From: Anaeramoeba flamelloides
Lineage: Eukaryota > Metamonada > Anaeramoebidae
DNA: 64,000 nucleotides
Assembly (NCBI GenBank): GCA_027625915.1
Contig: JANTQA010000033.1
Location: 62,001 to 126,000 of the forward strand
Direction of reading: 5' to 3'
Shown: piece by piece, positions 23,532 through 36,072 of the stretch
Layout: every line of letters starts with the position of its first letter
Position numbering within the stretch: the stretch's first letter is position 1
Position numbers and translations under genes: made by a program
Notes under the pieces: generated by a model
Told to the model about the DNA's origin: nothing
What the model saw: only the letters and a program-made list of their open reading frames with translations
The model's database searches: none

Positions 23532-24396
23532 ATTAGTTTTATCATAATTATTCAAGGAATAACATTTTGAACAAGACTATTAAGATAAAAAATATTATTG
23601 ATTACATGATATTTAAATAATCAAAACAAAAAAAAATAACTAAAAAATTAATTATACAAAGGTAAAAGGAAAATGTTTTGCAAATCCTGAAAATAAAAAG
23701 AAAATAAAAAAAAAACCCTTAGATAATTACTTTTAAATAATTTATATCTTCAGTTAGAATCAATAATTCAGATATTTATTAAACATTCAATTATTTTTTA
23801 TTTATTTATTTAATAATGAATTACGATAATTCAATAAAATTATACACTGTCTACTTGAAACACTTGACTTTTATTTAGATTTTTTTCATCCTAGTTATAA
23901 TTTAGATAATTTTATGACACTTAAGAGCATTCTATTATATACTTCAGTTTTTAAATTTTTTTTGAATAACGAAATAAGAATTTTCTTTTTTCGAAACAAT
24001 TTATTAAATTTGATAAAAATTTATAAAATAAATCAACTTTGAATATTTTCAAAACTAAACAAGAAAAATAACTCTCTTGAAAAATTAATATAAATTTTTT
24101 TTTAAAAAAATGCATAATAATTTTTGGAATTGATTTTGTTGCAAAAAAATAATAATAAGGATAAATTAAAATTAAGAAATGTAAATCTTTATTGAATAGA
24201 AAAAAAAGAACAAATTTTTAAATTAGTAATATAAAGGGAATTGGCACTTGGTGATAATAATAAACGATAATGATGACTATAAGAAAAAAAAATAAAATTA
24301 AAAAAAAAATAGAAAAAAAAAAAAAGAAATGAATAATTGATAAAAAAATAAAAAAAATATTTGCTAAATGAAAAAAAAAAATAAAAAATATAAAAA
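23532..24396. other. 3' flank of ATG16
   Basis: AT-rich sequence without other features. Runs of A in the + strand just before 24397 are T-rich on the coding strand and fit a 3' untranslated region. Confidence 0.4.
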
Positions 24397-26280
24397 TTAA
24401 GCCCAAATTTTGATTTTTGATTTTCGATCACCAGTCGCTAAAAATTCACCTGAGGGAATCCAGTCTATGTCTGTGATTGCCGATGAAGGTTTTGATTTTA
24501 ATAATTTTTCAAGTTTGCCATTGATTGTATTAAAAATTAATATACAACCCTTTTGAGAACCCGCGGCGATATATCCTTGGTCAGGACTAAAGACAGCACG
24601 ATTCCAATTATAACCATTTTTAAATTTCTTGTGTTTGAAGGTTTTTGTATTTTTGAATTTTCTCAAGTCATATAGACGGATTTTATTATCTCTGCAGTTT
24701 GTTACAAAGTATTTTTCGTCTCTTGAAACAACGACTGAAGTAATTTGGCCACCATGATTTTTGGGTATACTTTTTTCAATTTGATTGGAGCGGAGATCAA
24801 AAAGCCTGACTGTTTTATCGAACCCAACAGAAAGAAGACAATTGCGGTTTGAATTATTAAATAGGGAAATAGAGTTGACTGCACAAATTGAATTTAGACT
24901 AATAGGTGATTTTGGATTTTCAATGTTAAAAACTTTTATTGTTCGATCTTGGCTACCAGAGATGACCTGTGTTCCATCATTAGAAAACACGGCAGTATAC
25001 ACTGGCGCAGTGTGCCCCTTTAATCTAATTGGTCCTTTCTCTTCCTCATTTCGGAAATTCCAGACATAAACATCTGAATCATGACTTGATGCTAATACCT
25101 TTTCATTATTTAAGTCAAAGCCAACTGAATAGATTAATTTTGTTGGTCCAGTAAGCGTCATTTTTGACTAGTTTTATTGATTAGAATTATTGATAATATT
25201 TTTTAGAATTTTAATAGTGAATAATTTTTGTTTTGTTTATTTGAGCATTGAAATTAATTAAACATCCCAATTTAAAATATTTTAACATTGAAAAATATTT
25301 GTAAATTTTTATATTTCCAAAAAGTTTACAAAAAAAATTTTTCCTTTTTCAGTCGATACAGTATTTTTGAATTAATTAGTAAATAAAAATATATTTAATT
25401 ACTAATATTAGGTATTTCAAATTTATATAATGATAATATTTTAAAATTTCCATTTGAAAAATTGTTCTGATTGAGAAATTTAACTTAATTTATGACTAAT
25501 TATTGTTTTTTAGACATCTGAATTATTATATAATATCCCCCAAACAGAACAAAGACTCATTGCTATTAAAGAAATTTAATATAAATTTTTTTCTATTTGT
25601 ATAAAATACAAATTTTTGAGTGAAATTAATGAAAAATTTAACATTAAAATACATTTTCAATTTTTGCATAAAGTAGAATCATCTTATTAACATTTATCTG
25701 TTTTTTTTTTTTGTGATTATTATAAGTTTTATTCTATAGCTTCTACCATTTCCAACTCTTTTACTTTTATGGAGTTTAATGGAAACTTTGTCACGGTTTT
25801 TGAATTGGATCAGAGAATTTTGATATTTATGTAATAATCATAAAAATGGAAATCAAAAAAAAAATTATTGAATTAGAAAGTAATGTTTATCATTTGTCAT
25901 TAAAGTAATTTAAAAAAGGCTTGGAATATTGTTGATTATAATTTTTATTCAAATATTATTTAATTTTAAACACTTTCTCAAAAATTGTGATACATTTGAT
26001 TTTTTCATTTCATAAATTACTTTCTTAATATTTAATATCATTCTTTAGGAACATTAGATTAACAAGAGCAATACTATTTCACTACTTATGTTATGATCCT
26101 GATAGATAAAAATTCGATTGCTTTGCAATTGTACAACTTAACTATTATTCTTAAAGGTTGAAAACAAAATCTGGAAATACATTATTTTACATGCTAAATG
26201 ATCTTTATTGTTGGTAATATTCAAATTTAAATCAAAAAAATAGATATACAAATTATACCACAAGTATCTTGATTCAATTT

Positions 26281-26316
<36 letters not shown>

Positions 26317-29300
26317 TTGCACCTAAACTTTATTAATAATGCTATTAAATGTGGTTAATGCTTTTATCATGTCTATCTTTATGAAAATTTGTTTACTTTT
26401 TTTCAACAAATTATTTATTTTTTATTATTTTTCCATTTTTTTTGAGTTGATTAATTTTTTTCTTCTAAAAAAGAATTTTTTTTAAGTTTTTTTTTTTCAT
26501 TATTAAAAAAGTAGAGAAGAAGAAAAACAATCAATGGTGTGGTTCTAGTTTAATGTGAAAAGTATTGAAGAAGAGAAATGGTGGCGAAATAACTTCTTTT
26601 ATGCTGTCAAATTGTACTTGAATTAACTTCTTATACACAATTACCTTGCACTGGGATTAACTTCTGGTGAATGCGTTAATAATATAATTACTCGTACTGA
26701 TATGGCTTATGTTCAAGTATGGTGTTATACAAATAGATTGGTATTATGGTACTGGTTTGAAAATTTTGAACTAACCAATATAAAAATAAACAACCAACTA
26801 CCCATTTGACAGTATTGGTACAAAAAAAAGATTTTTAACAGCGGTTTTTGCTTTTTTTTGTTATTTTTGTAATTTTAATTTCTTGATTTTCTTTCTCTTT
26901 TTCTTGTCTTTCTTTAAAAATAATTTTTTTCTTTTTTTTTTTTAAAGAAAAGCTATCCTATGAGTTATAACCTTACCTTACATTTTAGCTTTAATAAAAA
27001 AAATCTAAATAAATTTTGAGTTTCGGGAAGTGTCGTAGAGTGCCTAGGTTTTATTGAAGTTTTCTGTTTTATTTGTGAAGTGTTCTAGGTTTTTTTTTAC
27101 TTTAGAAATAAACCTAACGAAAATCAATCAATTTTCTAAATAAATAGAAAACTCAAAAAAACCTAACGAAAATCAATAGTTGTAACAGATATAATAAAAA
27201 CGCAAGAAAACCTAATGGTAAACAGGAGGTAATTTTGTTGAATCACCTCTCTTCAATAATAAAAACCAAAAAAAAATATTTTTTTATTATTATTATTATT
27301 TTTTGACTTGTTTTTAGTTTAATGTATTTATTCATTAAAATAAAAAAAATAAATTTTTCAAGTTTTTTTCGTTGACACAAATCTGCTTCTTATGTAAACT
27401 TTATTTCTGTCAAAGGGGACCTCAAAAAATTTTCCAAACATCAATCATTTTTTATAATTGAGCTTTAAAAAATAAATAAGAAATAAAAAGAATAATAAAC
27501 ATTAGAGAAGAGTTGATATCCGCCTGTATGAAGTACGTCATATAAATCTGAATATTTTCTTAAAAATAAACAATTTTTCAAAAATTTCGACTAACTTTAT
27601 AATGTTATTGGAAGTGGTTTTGTGTGGTTTTATCCAGTATTCTTATCAAAAATATTTTTCTTTGTTTTGGGATCAGAATCATTTTTTCTAATTTTATCAA
27701 ATTTTTGTTTTGCTTTTTCAAATTTTTGTTGTACTTTTCTTATCCTAATTGTTTGTTTTTCTTTCTTTTTCTTTTTCTTTTCTTTTCTTTTTTTTTTTTT
27801 TTACTTTTTTTTCTTTTTCTTTTTTTAAAAAAAGTCCATTCAAAAAAAAAAATCTTCAAAAATTAAAAAAACTAAAATCAAAAACTAAAAAAAAGTCAAT
27901 CAAAATTTTTGAAATGAGGATTAACAATTTTTTATTACTGAACTTTCACTGAAAAAAAGTTAACAAGAAGATTTTTTGTTTTTGATTATCTGAATTTTAA
28001 AAGACACTACAGAGTCTCAATTTTCTTAATGTTTATTTGTCTTTTTGAAGATTTTTTTCAAAAGAGGAAAATTTACTTTTCTTTACATTCTTACCTAAAT
28101 TTGTTAAAAATATGCAATTTTGAAAAGAATTTATTTTACTTTTAATTGTAACTAATTTAATAAATGATTCTAAAAGGTAAATTTTTAGGAAAAGAGTTTG
28201 ATAAATCATTTTTGTCTTGTTTTAAAATTACAAACAAAAAAAAAATAGATCAAAAATTTATTTAATGCTATTCAAAATATTCAATATCTAAGGGGTTGGA
28301 AAGGGATATTTGTTCTAAAGATTTTTATAGTTGATACATTGTTGACTCAAGAGAATAACTTAAAAAATATAAATAAAAGATCAAAAACTTACAGCACCAG
28401 AAATTGCATGCCATATTTTAACATTTGAATCGGTAGAGCCAGTTACCAATAAATTACTATCATGACTGAATCTTAAGCATGTATTTTCTCCTGTGTGTGC
28501 ATCCTTTATTAAAAAAAAAATGATTTTTGATTTTTAAATTTTTAAAAATATTTGTTTTTTGAAAATAAAATTATATTTTAGAAATAATGAGAATAATAAT
28601 AATAAAAAAAAAAAAAAAAAAAATTATAAAGATTATTGATTAATAATTGATAGAATTTTCATTTATAAAAAAGATTTATTTTTTTTTGGGAAAGTTTCAA
28701 TTACTATATTTTCTGATTAATAAAGAAAAAAAATTGGTTGATTGATTTTATTTTAAGATAAATAAACTTCTCATTTTTAAACTTAAAAGAAGTGGGAAAA
28801 AATAGGATATTGTTTCATTCGATTAAAAATCAAAGTTTTCAAATCATTAATCCATAGAAAATAATAGCAGGTTTTAGTAAATACTAAATAACTTTTAATG
28901 AAAAATTGAACACTTTAAGTCTGCATTTTTTTTAGGTAAACACACACACACACATATATATATTTATAGGATAAAAATAAAAAGAGAGGAGGACTTTTTT
29001 ATTGCAATAAGTATAAATGAAAAAAAGAACTCCACAAATCAATTAAAAGGGAAAATTATCTAAACTATTTTTCAAACAAAAGGACACACCTCTCAAAACA
29101 CGAATAATATTAAATTTGATTGTTGATAAGATAATTACTTATTGGTGATTTTCATTTTAATTATTCATTTTTTCATTTTTTTGGTTTTTTTATTTATGGA
29201 TATTAAATAGTTGGAAAATGAAAAAAATAAGATAAGAAGAAACCAATTTGGAAATAATCTGCCAGTATGAAAATGGAAACAGTTTAAGTTTGATTTCGAA

Positions 29301-32300
29301 TGAGCTAGATATAGGGATTAAGAAAGACCATTATTGGATTGATGCATGGAACAAAGAAAAAAGAAAATATTGAAAAAAACAATTCCAACAAAATACCCGG
29401 ATGAATTGCGGATTTATATTGAAAATGAGGCTTTAAAGAACAAAAGTTTGACGTGTAAAGAATTATCAATAAAATGACGAGAACTTTTTCTCAATTCACC
29501 TTGTTCAACAGTTTTTATTGATTATATATAAACTATTTTTCAGTCAAAGGGGCCCAGTTGTAATGGTATAATACACGTGTTTAAAGGGTTTGCATAGATA
29601 TTAGAAGAAAAATTTTATTTTGGAAATTTTCAAAATTGAAATCATTTTTTCACATTTCGACACATTTTTGTTTTTTTTTTTCGATTTTTTTTTTAAAAAC
29701 GTCATTCATTTGCAAAAAATTTTTTATTACAAGATCAATAGTCACTTGGTCAAAACTTGTTATTCTAATGTCATTGAAACCATGTAAAGATTGTTGAGAA
29801 ATCATATTGATTTCTATTGCAATTCAATTTGATCTTTGATCATGATATTTGATTAATAAATGTGAAAAATTTTCACTTCATTTTCATTTCCTTTTTCAAA
29901 TAGAGACCACAAATACCAACAAACTTTGTTTGAGGGCTTAATTTCTAAAAGAAAAGTATGGAAAATGAAGTGAAAAATGTTTGATATTTATTATTCAAAT
30001 ACCAGTAGAAGTTCAAAACAAACATCGTTGTTTTTCTCAATAGGGCCCTAAGAATTTGAGTTTTTCAATTTTTAAGAAAAGCTATTGATTTATTAATATT
30101 CTTTCAGACATGTATCAACATTTCTTTGAGGTTTATTATTCTGTTTATTTCTTATTTGTTCTTCAAAGGTCAATTATATAAAATAATTGATATTTGAAAA
30201 AAACGTTGGGCCCCTTTGACTGAAACAGAGTTTATATATATATATATTTACAATTTACAAAACGAGATTTCTCATTTCAAATAAAAGGGTACATCAATTT
30301 TTAAAATTTTTAATTTTAATTTTTATTTTTTTGTTTTAATGAGTTTTAAATATTCCGTTGAGTGTTGCTTTTTTTATATTTTAAAGGGTTTCTTAGATTT
30401 TAGAATGATACTACAATTAATTTGATTCAATCATAAATAATTCTTGAAATTTTCTGTACCCTTTTAGTTGAAAAAGAGTTTAATTAAATGATTCTTCCTT
30501 TTTGAATTTTGAGATAAAATTAAATTTGTTTAATGGGGAATTTAATAGTAAAAAAAAAAAGTAATTTATATTTTAATTAAAGAAATAATTATTTTTCTCT
30601 TCCCAAGAATAAAATTTAATTGATTAAATAAATGTGATTGATCCAAAAATTAAAATACGATAAATGTATTTGAATGTGAACTCAAATCAACTCAACTTTA
30701 ACATTGAGGTATATTTTTATTAAAACCCCAGATAATTTTGGGTTAGAAAACGGAGAATAAAAAAAAAAAAAAAAAGTAGATAATAATCTATTTTTCAAAT
30801 TGTTTTCTTTGAAATATATGTGTTATTATTTTCTAGTATATAATTACACATGCATTGAACATTTTAATTTATTTTTTTTCTTTTCAGTATAAGGGATAAT
30901 AAAATTTGTATTAATACACAGAGTAAAATAAAATGATACAAATAATTAAAAATTAGATTTAAAAATATTATAAACTTTGGAAATGTAATTCTTCTCTAAA
31001 TAACAATTATTAAATCCACTTTGGGCACAGATATGATTATATATATATAAATGTTATAGATAATAAATTTTAAATTGATAGCGACTCTGTGTCTAAGGAA
31101 TTAATTTTATATAAGCTATTTTGAAAAAAGAGGGGAAAATTTATTTAAAAATATCTTTCTTAAACTTAATTCTAATATTACTATTTCCATATCCAAAATG
31201 GTTATTCAATCATTAATTGGTTCTTAATAATAATTGAATTTCTTTATTTGTAAAGCATTACTTGAATTAAAGATATATGAAAGTTTCTGCTCACAATTTA
31301 CGATGATATTTTTTAGATTTTACTGTAAAATCTAAAAATGGGAAATTTCAAAAACCTGAGAGATCAATTTTTACTAATATTTTCAATTTATCAAAAAAAT
31401 AGATCTTCGGCTTTTTGAAATTTGAGGATCTTAGATTTGACAGTAACAACACTGTTAATTGGAAAATAAAGAAAACATAATTTTCGTTCAACTTTCCAAA
31501 AAAAATACTGATAAATTCAAATAAGACTTTTGAAAATTTTTACTTCATTTTTCATTTTGAAAATTTTTTTTACCTCAGCTTTGAATAAAGCATTTTATTG
31601 GTTTGTATGTTAATAAATCTTTAAAAAACTAGTTGATCTTCAAAATATTCTTTGTCACAAACTGTTTTGGAAATATTTTAAAGGTAGAAGTTATCAAATT
31701 TGATAAAATGAAAATTGAATTAAAAATTTATTTGAATTTATCAGTATTTAAAAGATCTAAAAAAAATTTAAACTCATTAATTTACTCAGTCTTGTTTCTA
31801 TATTTGAAATACCATTTTTAGAATTGGTGACTTTTATGATTTAAGTGTCGAGCCATTATAGCGTAAAAAACTAATTTTTGGAAATTGAAAAAAAAAATTT
31901 TGTAATTTTTATCAATACTAATACCAATTAAAAACTAAATCAACCTGTGAAGTGCAATGGATCTCTAAAAATCAACAATGAAAAAACGAGGAAAGTTTTA
32001 TGAAAAAGTGACAAAGATCGACACCCATTTTCCAATTTAAATTGTTCTGAATTAAAATTTTGAATACAACTGTATTAGTTTAGGAGTGTTGCTCTTTAAT
32101 GCTTTTTGAGATCTCAAAGATTTTTTTTCTCATTTTTTTTCTTTTTTCAATTGAGTTATTTCTATCCCCAGAATGTTTCTCAAATCCTTACTCTGTTAAA
32201 TGCAGATGGTTATTAAATAACCACAGATTAGATTAAACCGAATTAAATTGATATTGCTCTGAAAGAAAACAATTTGTTTACCAAAGAAATTAAAAACTTT

Positions 32301-35300
32301 TAAAATAAGAAACAAGTAATTTTTTTTTTAAAATTTGAATTTTTTGGAAATTGAGAATACTTTTTGTTTTTTTTTTCTTAATCAATTTTTTTGACAATTA
32401 TGATCCTCTAAATATTTTTTTGTTTATTTGAATTTAATCAACTTGAATTAAAATTTTTGAAATTTAAACATTTGAAAATATTATATTAGAAATGAGTAAT
32501 TTTTACAATTAATTGTGTTTTCTAAATTTGGATTTTTGTAATTGAGTTTCCTTTGATTTTTTTGTTTTTGTTTTATTACATTTTTTGCTTATGAGATCCT
32601 GTTACCATTTGGGAAAAAAAGTGAAACAGGAAAAAAAGTTCAACACTATTTTTAATTGGGAACATTACTGAAAATTCAAAGTAGGATCAATTAATAAAAG
32701 AAAAAATAAATGCTTTAAGACAAAATGGGTGATTCAACACAATAACAGTTTTTTTAATACTATCTTTTGCTATGGAGTTTTTCTTTGGTTGATCAGTGAT
32801 TAAAAATTTGTTGAAAAAATTGACTATTTTTGAGATCTCTAAAACCACTCAAATGATTTGGATAATCAATGAGATTTAAATTGTTTTTGTTGATTTGATT
32901 GGAAATAATAGAATGGATTATTCTTTTGAAGTTGATTGGTTTTTATTATTAATTGGTTTTACTTTGAATCCTCAGGTTCTATTGAGGTTCCCAATTAAAA
33001 ACCGTGTTGAACTTTTTTGCCTATTTCACTTTTTTTCCCGAACACTTAATTTTTTTTGTGCTCCAGAATCCCTATAAAACTTTTTTTTTTTGTTAATTGT
33101 ATTTTTTGACGTTTGAGATCCTTTTGAATTTTTTTTTTGTGAGTTTTGTCTGCAATGAGATCATATGGAATTTTTTTTCTTTCAAAATTTGGATTTTTCT
33201 TTTTCAAGATCTTGTGAATGTTTTTTTATTAATTATATTTTTTGTTAATGATTTTTGATCAATTGAGTTATTTCTATCTAAAAGAATGTTACAGCCGTTC
33301 CAACCCTACCATGAAATCTATGATAAACAGAAAATTCGTTTTCTATCTCACTTGCCTTTTTATGTTTTATGAAAAGATTTTATGGTCGTGTGATAGCCTA
33401 TTACAAACCGTGAAATTTTATAAGAGAGCAAAAATTTCTCATAGAGAAAAAATTTAAATTTGAATTTTTCACTTCAAGCCTTATCTATGATCAACAATTT
33501 CCAAAAATTTTTCAATTTTTTTCAGGATCTTCAATTTCTAAACACCTTAAAATCAAAAGGCAGGACCATTTTAAAGAAATTACTAAATTGGATCTCCATT
33601 CTTTGGATGCTTTGTTTTTTGATTTTTGAATTTACAAAACACAAGATTTTTTTCTCAGTTTGAATCACATAAGAATTTTCTAAAAAAAACTATGTCAAAC
33701 CATAAAATCTGTAATAGCGTATAATAGAAGATTTTTTTTTTTGTGTTTAACAGAGACAAAAAGTCAATTTCTATGTCTGTCAAATTTCACGGTAGGGTTG
33801 GAACGGCTGTACTCAAATCCTTACTCTGTTAAATGTAGATGGTTATAAAATAACCACAAATTAGATTAAATTGAATTAAATTGATTGCATACTTAAATTT
33901 CTTCAATTTAAAACAAATTGATTTCTTTAAACCTTTGGAAATTTAAAAAAACAAATAAAAAATAGTTTTTTTTGTAAATTGAATTTTTTTTCATTGAGAT
34001 TTCTTGAAAAACTTTATTTAAATTGAATTTTTTGAAAATGAGAATCTCCCTGAATTTTTTTTTTGATTCTGATAAATTCAAAGAAATATCATAAAATTTG
34101 TAATTTGTTTTTCCGTTTAACAAATTTTTTTGACACTAGCTTTGATTAAAGTACTCTATTCTTTTAAATGAGAAAAAACTTTGTAAAATTGGTTGATCTT
34201 TCAAAAGATTCGTTCTCTTGAGTTGTTTTATTAGTTGAGTTAATTGATGACAAAAATGGAAATTGAACTAAAAATTTTATTCAATTTATTTGAATTTATC
34301 AGTATTTGAATTTTTTCAACAAAAAGAAGTTGAATTTACAAGATACTTTTTAGGTGGAAATCCACTCATTGGGTATGGAGCAAGTCCAACTGTAAATTAC
34401 TAGACACTTTGATTAAATCTTCTTTTTTGGTTTTTTTTTTGGAAAGTTGAATGAAAAATTTTTTTCAATTTATTTTTCAAAACACAGAAAGTGGCCGTGT
34501 ACCCAAAAAACAAATTTTCCTTCGTGTTACAGTTGTTTTATAAAAAAGTGGGTACTTTTAGTTTTAGAAGTGGGACTTTAAACTTTCTAATTCATGCTTT
34601 TTGAAACAGTTTGGGAAGCACTTTATAAAACTTATAGGAAACTCGTTTTACAAGAAGCTAAAAAAGAAAAGAATTTTTTTCTCTAAAAAATTAAGTAATT
34701 TTCTTGGAACCTTTTTTTTTTTTTGAAATAACTTGTTTAAAAAAAGTGTAACAAAAAAGAGAGCATTCAAATTCTTTTTTGAGGTTGAAAAAAATCCAGA
34801 AAACCCTAAAAAAGAGAACAAATTTACCAATTTAAAAAAAAAAAAAAAAAACTAACATAAACTAATCTTTGCCCATGAGGAACTTTTGAAATTGCAACTC
34901 TTCCACCGGAAAAAGATTTTTTAATGTTGGTTGTGCTTCTTCTATTCGGCGAAGAAATTTTCGATCTTTTTGTTTTTAGAATCTCCTTGTTTGATTTGTA
35001 TTTTCTTAACATGTTTGGTTCCGATTCTGGTAACTTGATGGGTTGCTTTAATTTCCTTCTTAAGGCACTGTTTTCTTTTTTTATATTTGTGATGCTTTCT
35101 TCTTGATGCTGTATTTCACCTTTCAGAGATTGGACTTCTTCTTCATGTATTTTTAAGGATGTTTTGGAATCAAAAATGTCTGTTTCTAGTTTTTTGTTTT
35201 TCTTTTCCAAAGCTTCGTTCTGTTTAACGAGATTAGAAAGGTTGGAGTTTAGTGAATTATAACTTCGTTCATATTCCAGATATTCATTCCTTTTTTTAAA

Positions 35301-35588
35301 TTGCTCTTCTAATCTGGTCCTTGTGTTGGTAAGTTCTTTTTTTAATTTGTTGACTGTTTCAATTGTTAATTCACCGCTTTCTCTTTCGTTCCTTAACCTC
35401 TGAAGTGTCCTCCCTGTTTCGTTTTTTTCTCCTGTTAAATCTTTGAACTTTTGTGTTTCCCTTGTGATGTCTTCTTCAAATCGCTGTGTTCTTGTTTGAA
35501 GAAATTGAATATGCTCAAAAAAGGGTAAAAAGGCAGTTGTCTCAACTTGGTTACGATCCTTTGCAAGTTTAAGAAGTTGTTGTTCCAT
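24397..35588 (-). CDS. ATG16: Autophagy protein ATG16 (coiled coil plus WD40 propeller), three exons
   Basis: Exons are 34857-35588, 28393-28503 and 24397-25167, all phase 0; 537 codons plus stop. The ATG at 35588 follows an in-frame TGA directly. Exon 1 encodes about 175 residues of charged coiled coil (LKLAKDRNQVETTAFLPFFE, then Glu/Lys/Leu heptads) and a basic Ser/Arg linker. Exon 2 is one blade segment (DAHTGENTCLRFSHDSNLLV ... VKIWHAISGA). Exon 3 holds the rest of a seven-blade propeller with family-specific text such as SGSQDRTIKVF, NWNRAVFSPDQGYIAAGS and KLEKLL. The final blades align with ATG16L1 (its [20 protein letters not shown] and KVEKVL). ATG16 binds ATG5-ATG12 through its N-terminus and targets the complex that lipidates ATG8 at autophagosomal membranes; the propeller serves single-membrane ATG8 conjugation in animals. 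The N-terminal ATG5-binding helix is shorter than in human and lacks the Trp. The introns are huge. Confidence 0.85.
26284..26314. repeat. (TA)n microsatellite
   Basis: About 15 perfect TA units inside ATG16 intron 2. Confidence 0.9.
27021..27240. repeat. Dispersed repeat family W, copy 3
   Basis: Begins near GGGAAGTGTCGTAGAGTGCC, the complement of two units of the 10-base array at 1174-1222, and contains the AACCTAACGAAAATC motif twice. Confidence 0.5.
27567..28065. mobile_element. Element family X, copy 2 (rearranged)
   Basis: Begins TAAACAATTTTTCAAAAATT with the right half of family X in reverse complement (shared GGATCAGAATCATTTTTTCT), followed after a T tract by the left-half block (ATTACTGAACTTTCACTGAA) in the orientation opposite to the other copies. 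The far end is not clear. Confidence 0.5.
29061..30482. mobile_element. Element family Y, copy 1, with decayed Tc1/mariner-type transposase start
   Basis: Ends TAAACTATTTTTCAAACAAA and, at the right, complement of TAAACTCTTTTTCAACTAAA. About 712 bases after subtracting the nested element at 29527-30236. At 29272-29370 and 29379-29526 two adjacent + strand frames read ELDIGIKKDHYWIDAWNKEK and TKYPDELRIYIENEALKNKS followed by LTCKELSIK. The second has the pattern of the N-terminal helix-turn-helix of IS630/Tc1/mariner transposases (PELR-x-I-x-x-E...SLT-x-x-EL). The catalytic DDE/D region is absent, so this is an internally deleted, decayed copy. Confidence 0.6.
29527..30236. mobile_element. MITE family Z, copy 1, nested in family Y
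   Basis: Ends TATAAACTATTTTTCAGTCA then AAGGGGCCCA, and the complement of TATAAACTCTGTTTCAGTCA then AAGGGGCCCA. About 710 bases. The uninterrupted Y copy near 44535 shows the join, and flanking TATATA indicates insertion into a TA-rich site. Confidence 0.7.
31323..31443. mobile_element. Short Tc1/mariner-type MITE
   Basis: 121 bases between TA dinucleotides (31321-31322 and 31444-31445). Ends CTGTAAAATCTAA and the complement of CTGTCAAATCTAAG, with further pairing through GAAATTTCAAAAA. The same terminal sequence caps the large element at 55294. Confidence 0.6.
31562..31760. repeat. Dispersed repeat family U, copy 1
   Basis: Shared blocks AAAGCATTTTAT, TTGAACTAAAAATTT-like and ATTTATCAGTATT occur in the same order at 34135-34320, 59205-59370 and 63385-63555. 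No coding frame or terminal repeat was recognised. Confidence 0.5.
32110..32420. repeat. Duplicated segment V, unoccupied copy
   Basis: Similar to 33220-33290 plus 33812-33960 (CAATTGAGTTATTTCTATC, AAATCCTTACTCTGTTAAAT, GATGGTTATTAAATAACCAC). Here GAATGTTTCTCAAATCC is continuous, whereas the other copy is split by the MITE at 33292-33809. Confidence 0.65.
32611..33039. mobile_element. Element family T, copy 2 (complete)
   Basis: Terminal inverted repeats of about 53 bases: GGGAAAAAAAGTGAAACAGG at the left and the complement of GGGAAAAAAAGTGAAATAGG at the right, both continuing to TTTTTAATTGGGAAC. 429 bases, no transposase. Confidence 0.7.
33292..33809. mobile_element. Tc1/mariner-type MITE with TA duplication
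   Basis: Ends CAGCCGTTCCAACCCTACC and its exact complement, between TA at 33290-33291 and 33810-33811. 518 bases. It interrupts one copy of duplicated segment V, and the unoccupied copy at about 32180 shows the original junction. Open frames inside are A/T-biased noise. Confidence 0.75.
34135..34320. repeat. Dispersed repeat family U, copy 2
   Basis: Same block order as the copy at 31562 (AATTGAACTAAAAATTTTAT, TTTGAATTTATCAGTATTT). Confidence 0.5.
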
Positions 35589-36072
35589 TCAATAAATTAA
35601 ACTGATGTGAATAAAAAAAAAAAAAATAAATAACATTTATTTGGGATATTTTCTCCTGACCATAATTACAACTACCCTTACTTTGGAGAAAAATACATTT
35701 TAATGGTTAATTATTCAAGAAACAGATTCACATATTTCTAATACCCTTATTTTCCAATTAAAAATCGTAATAATTTTATTTCTATTTCAATATTTCTCCA
35801 AACATTAATTGCATAAAAACAAAGATCTTAATGCAACCAATTTGTAATTGTAATTAAGAGACGATTTATAGATCTTGGTTATTCAAATATAAGACAAAAT
35901 TGTATCCATTTAATTGTTTTTAAGGGATGGATATCTACTAAAAGATTTCCTTCATATTAAATAAGTTGGTGTTGGGTATAAATTAATAAACTGGGTTTCA
36001 TTTTCAAACTCTTGACCAAAATCGATTCGTAAAGTAGTATTATTTATTAGTCTGGCCAATAAAATAGGATAC

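Larger units (their letters stand above)
25168..28392 (-). other. ATG16 intron 2 (about 3.2 kb)
   Basis: Donor GCT|GTAAGT at 28392 and acceptor CTAG|TCA at 25168. Contains a (TA)n tract at about 26284-26314, a family W fragment and a family X element. No other gene was recognised inside it. Confidence 0.75.
28504..34856 (-). other. ATG16 intron 1 (about 6.35 kb)
   Basis: Donor TTTAT|GTTAGT after 34857 and acceptor AAAG|GAT at 28503. It houses at least eight transposon or repeat copies listed separately. Much of the remainder is A/T runs. Confidence 0.75.

Noticed and set aside
27622-27952. Overlapping Phe-rich open frames
   Set aside because: They are T tracts of a family X element read in three frames; composition is homopolymeric.
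33242-33663. Open frames of 71 and 67 codons
   Set aside because: They lie within or across the 518-bp MITE and have no coding-like composition.
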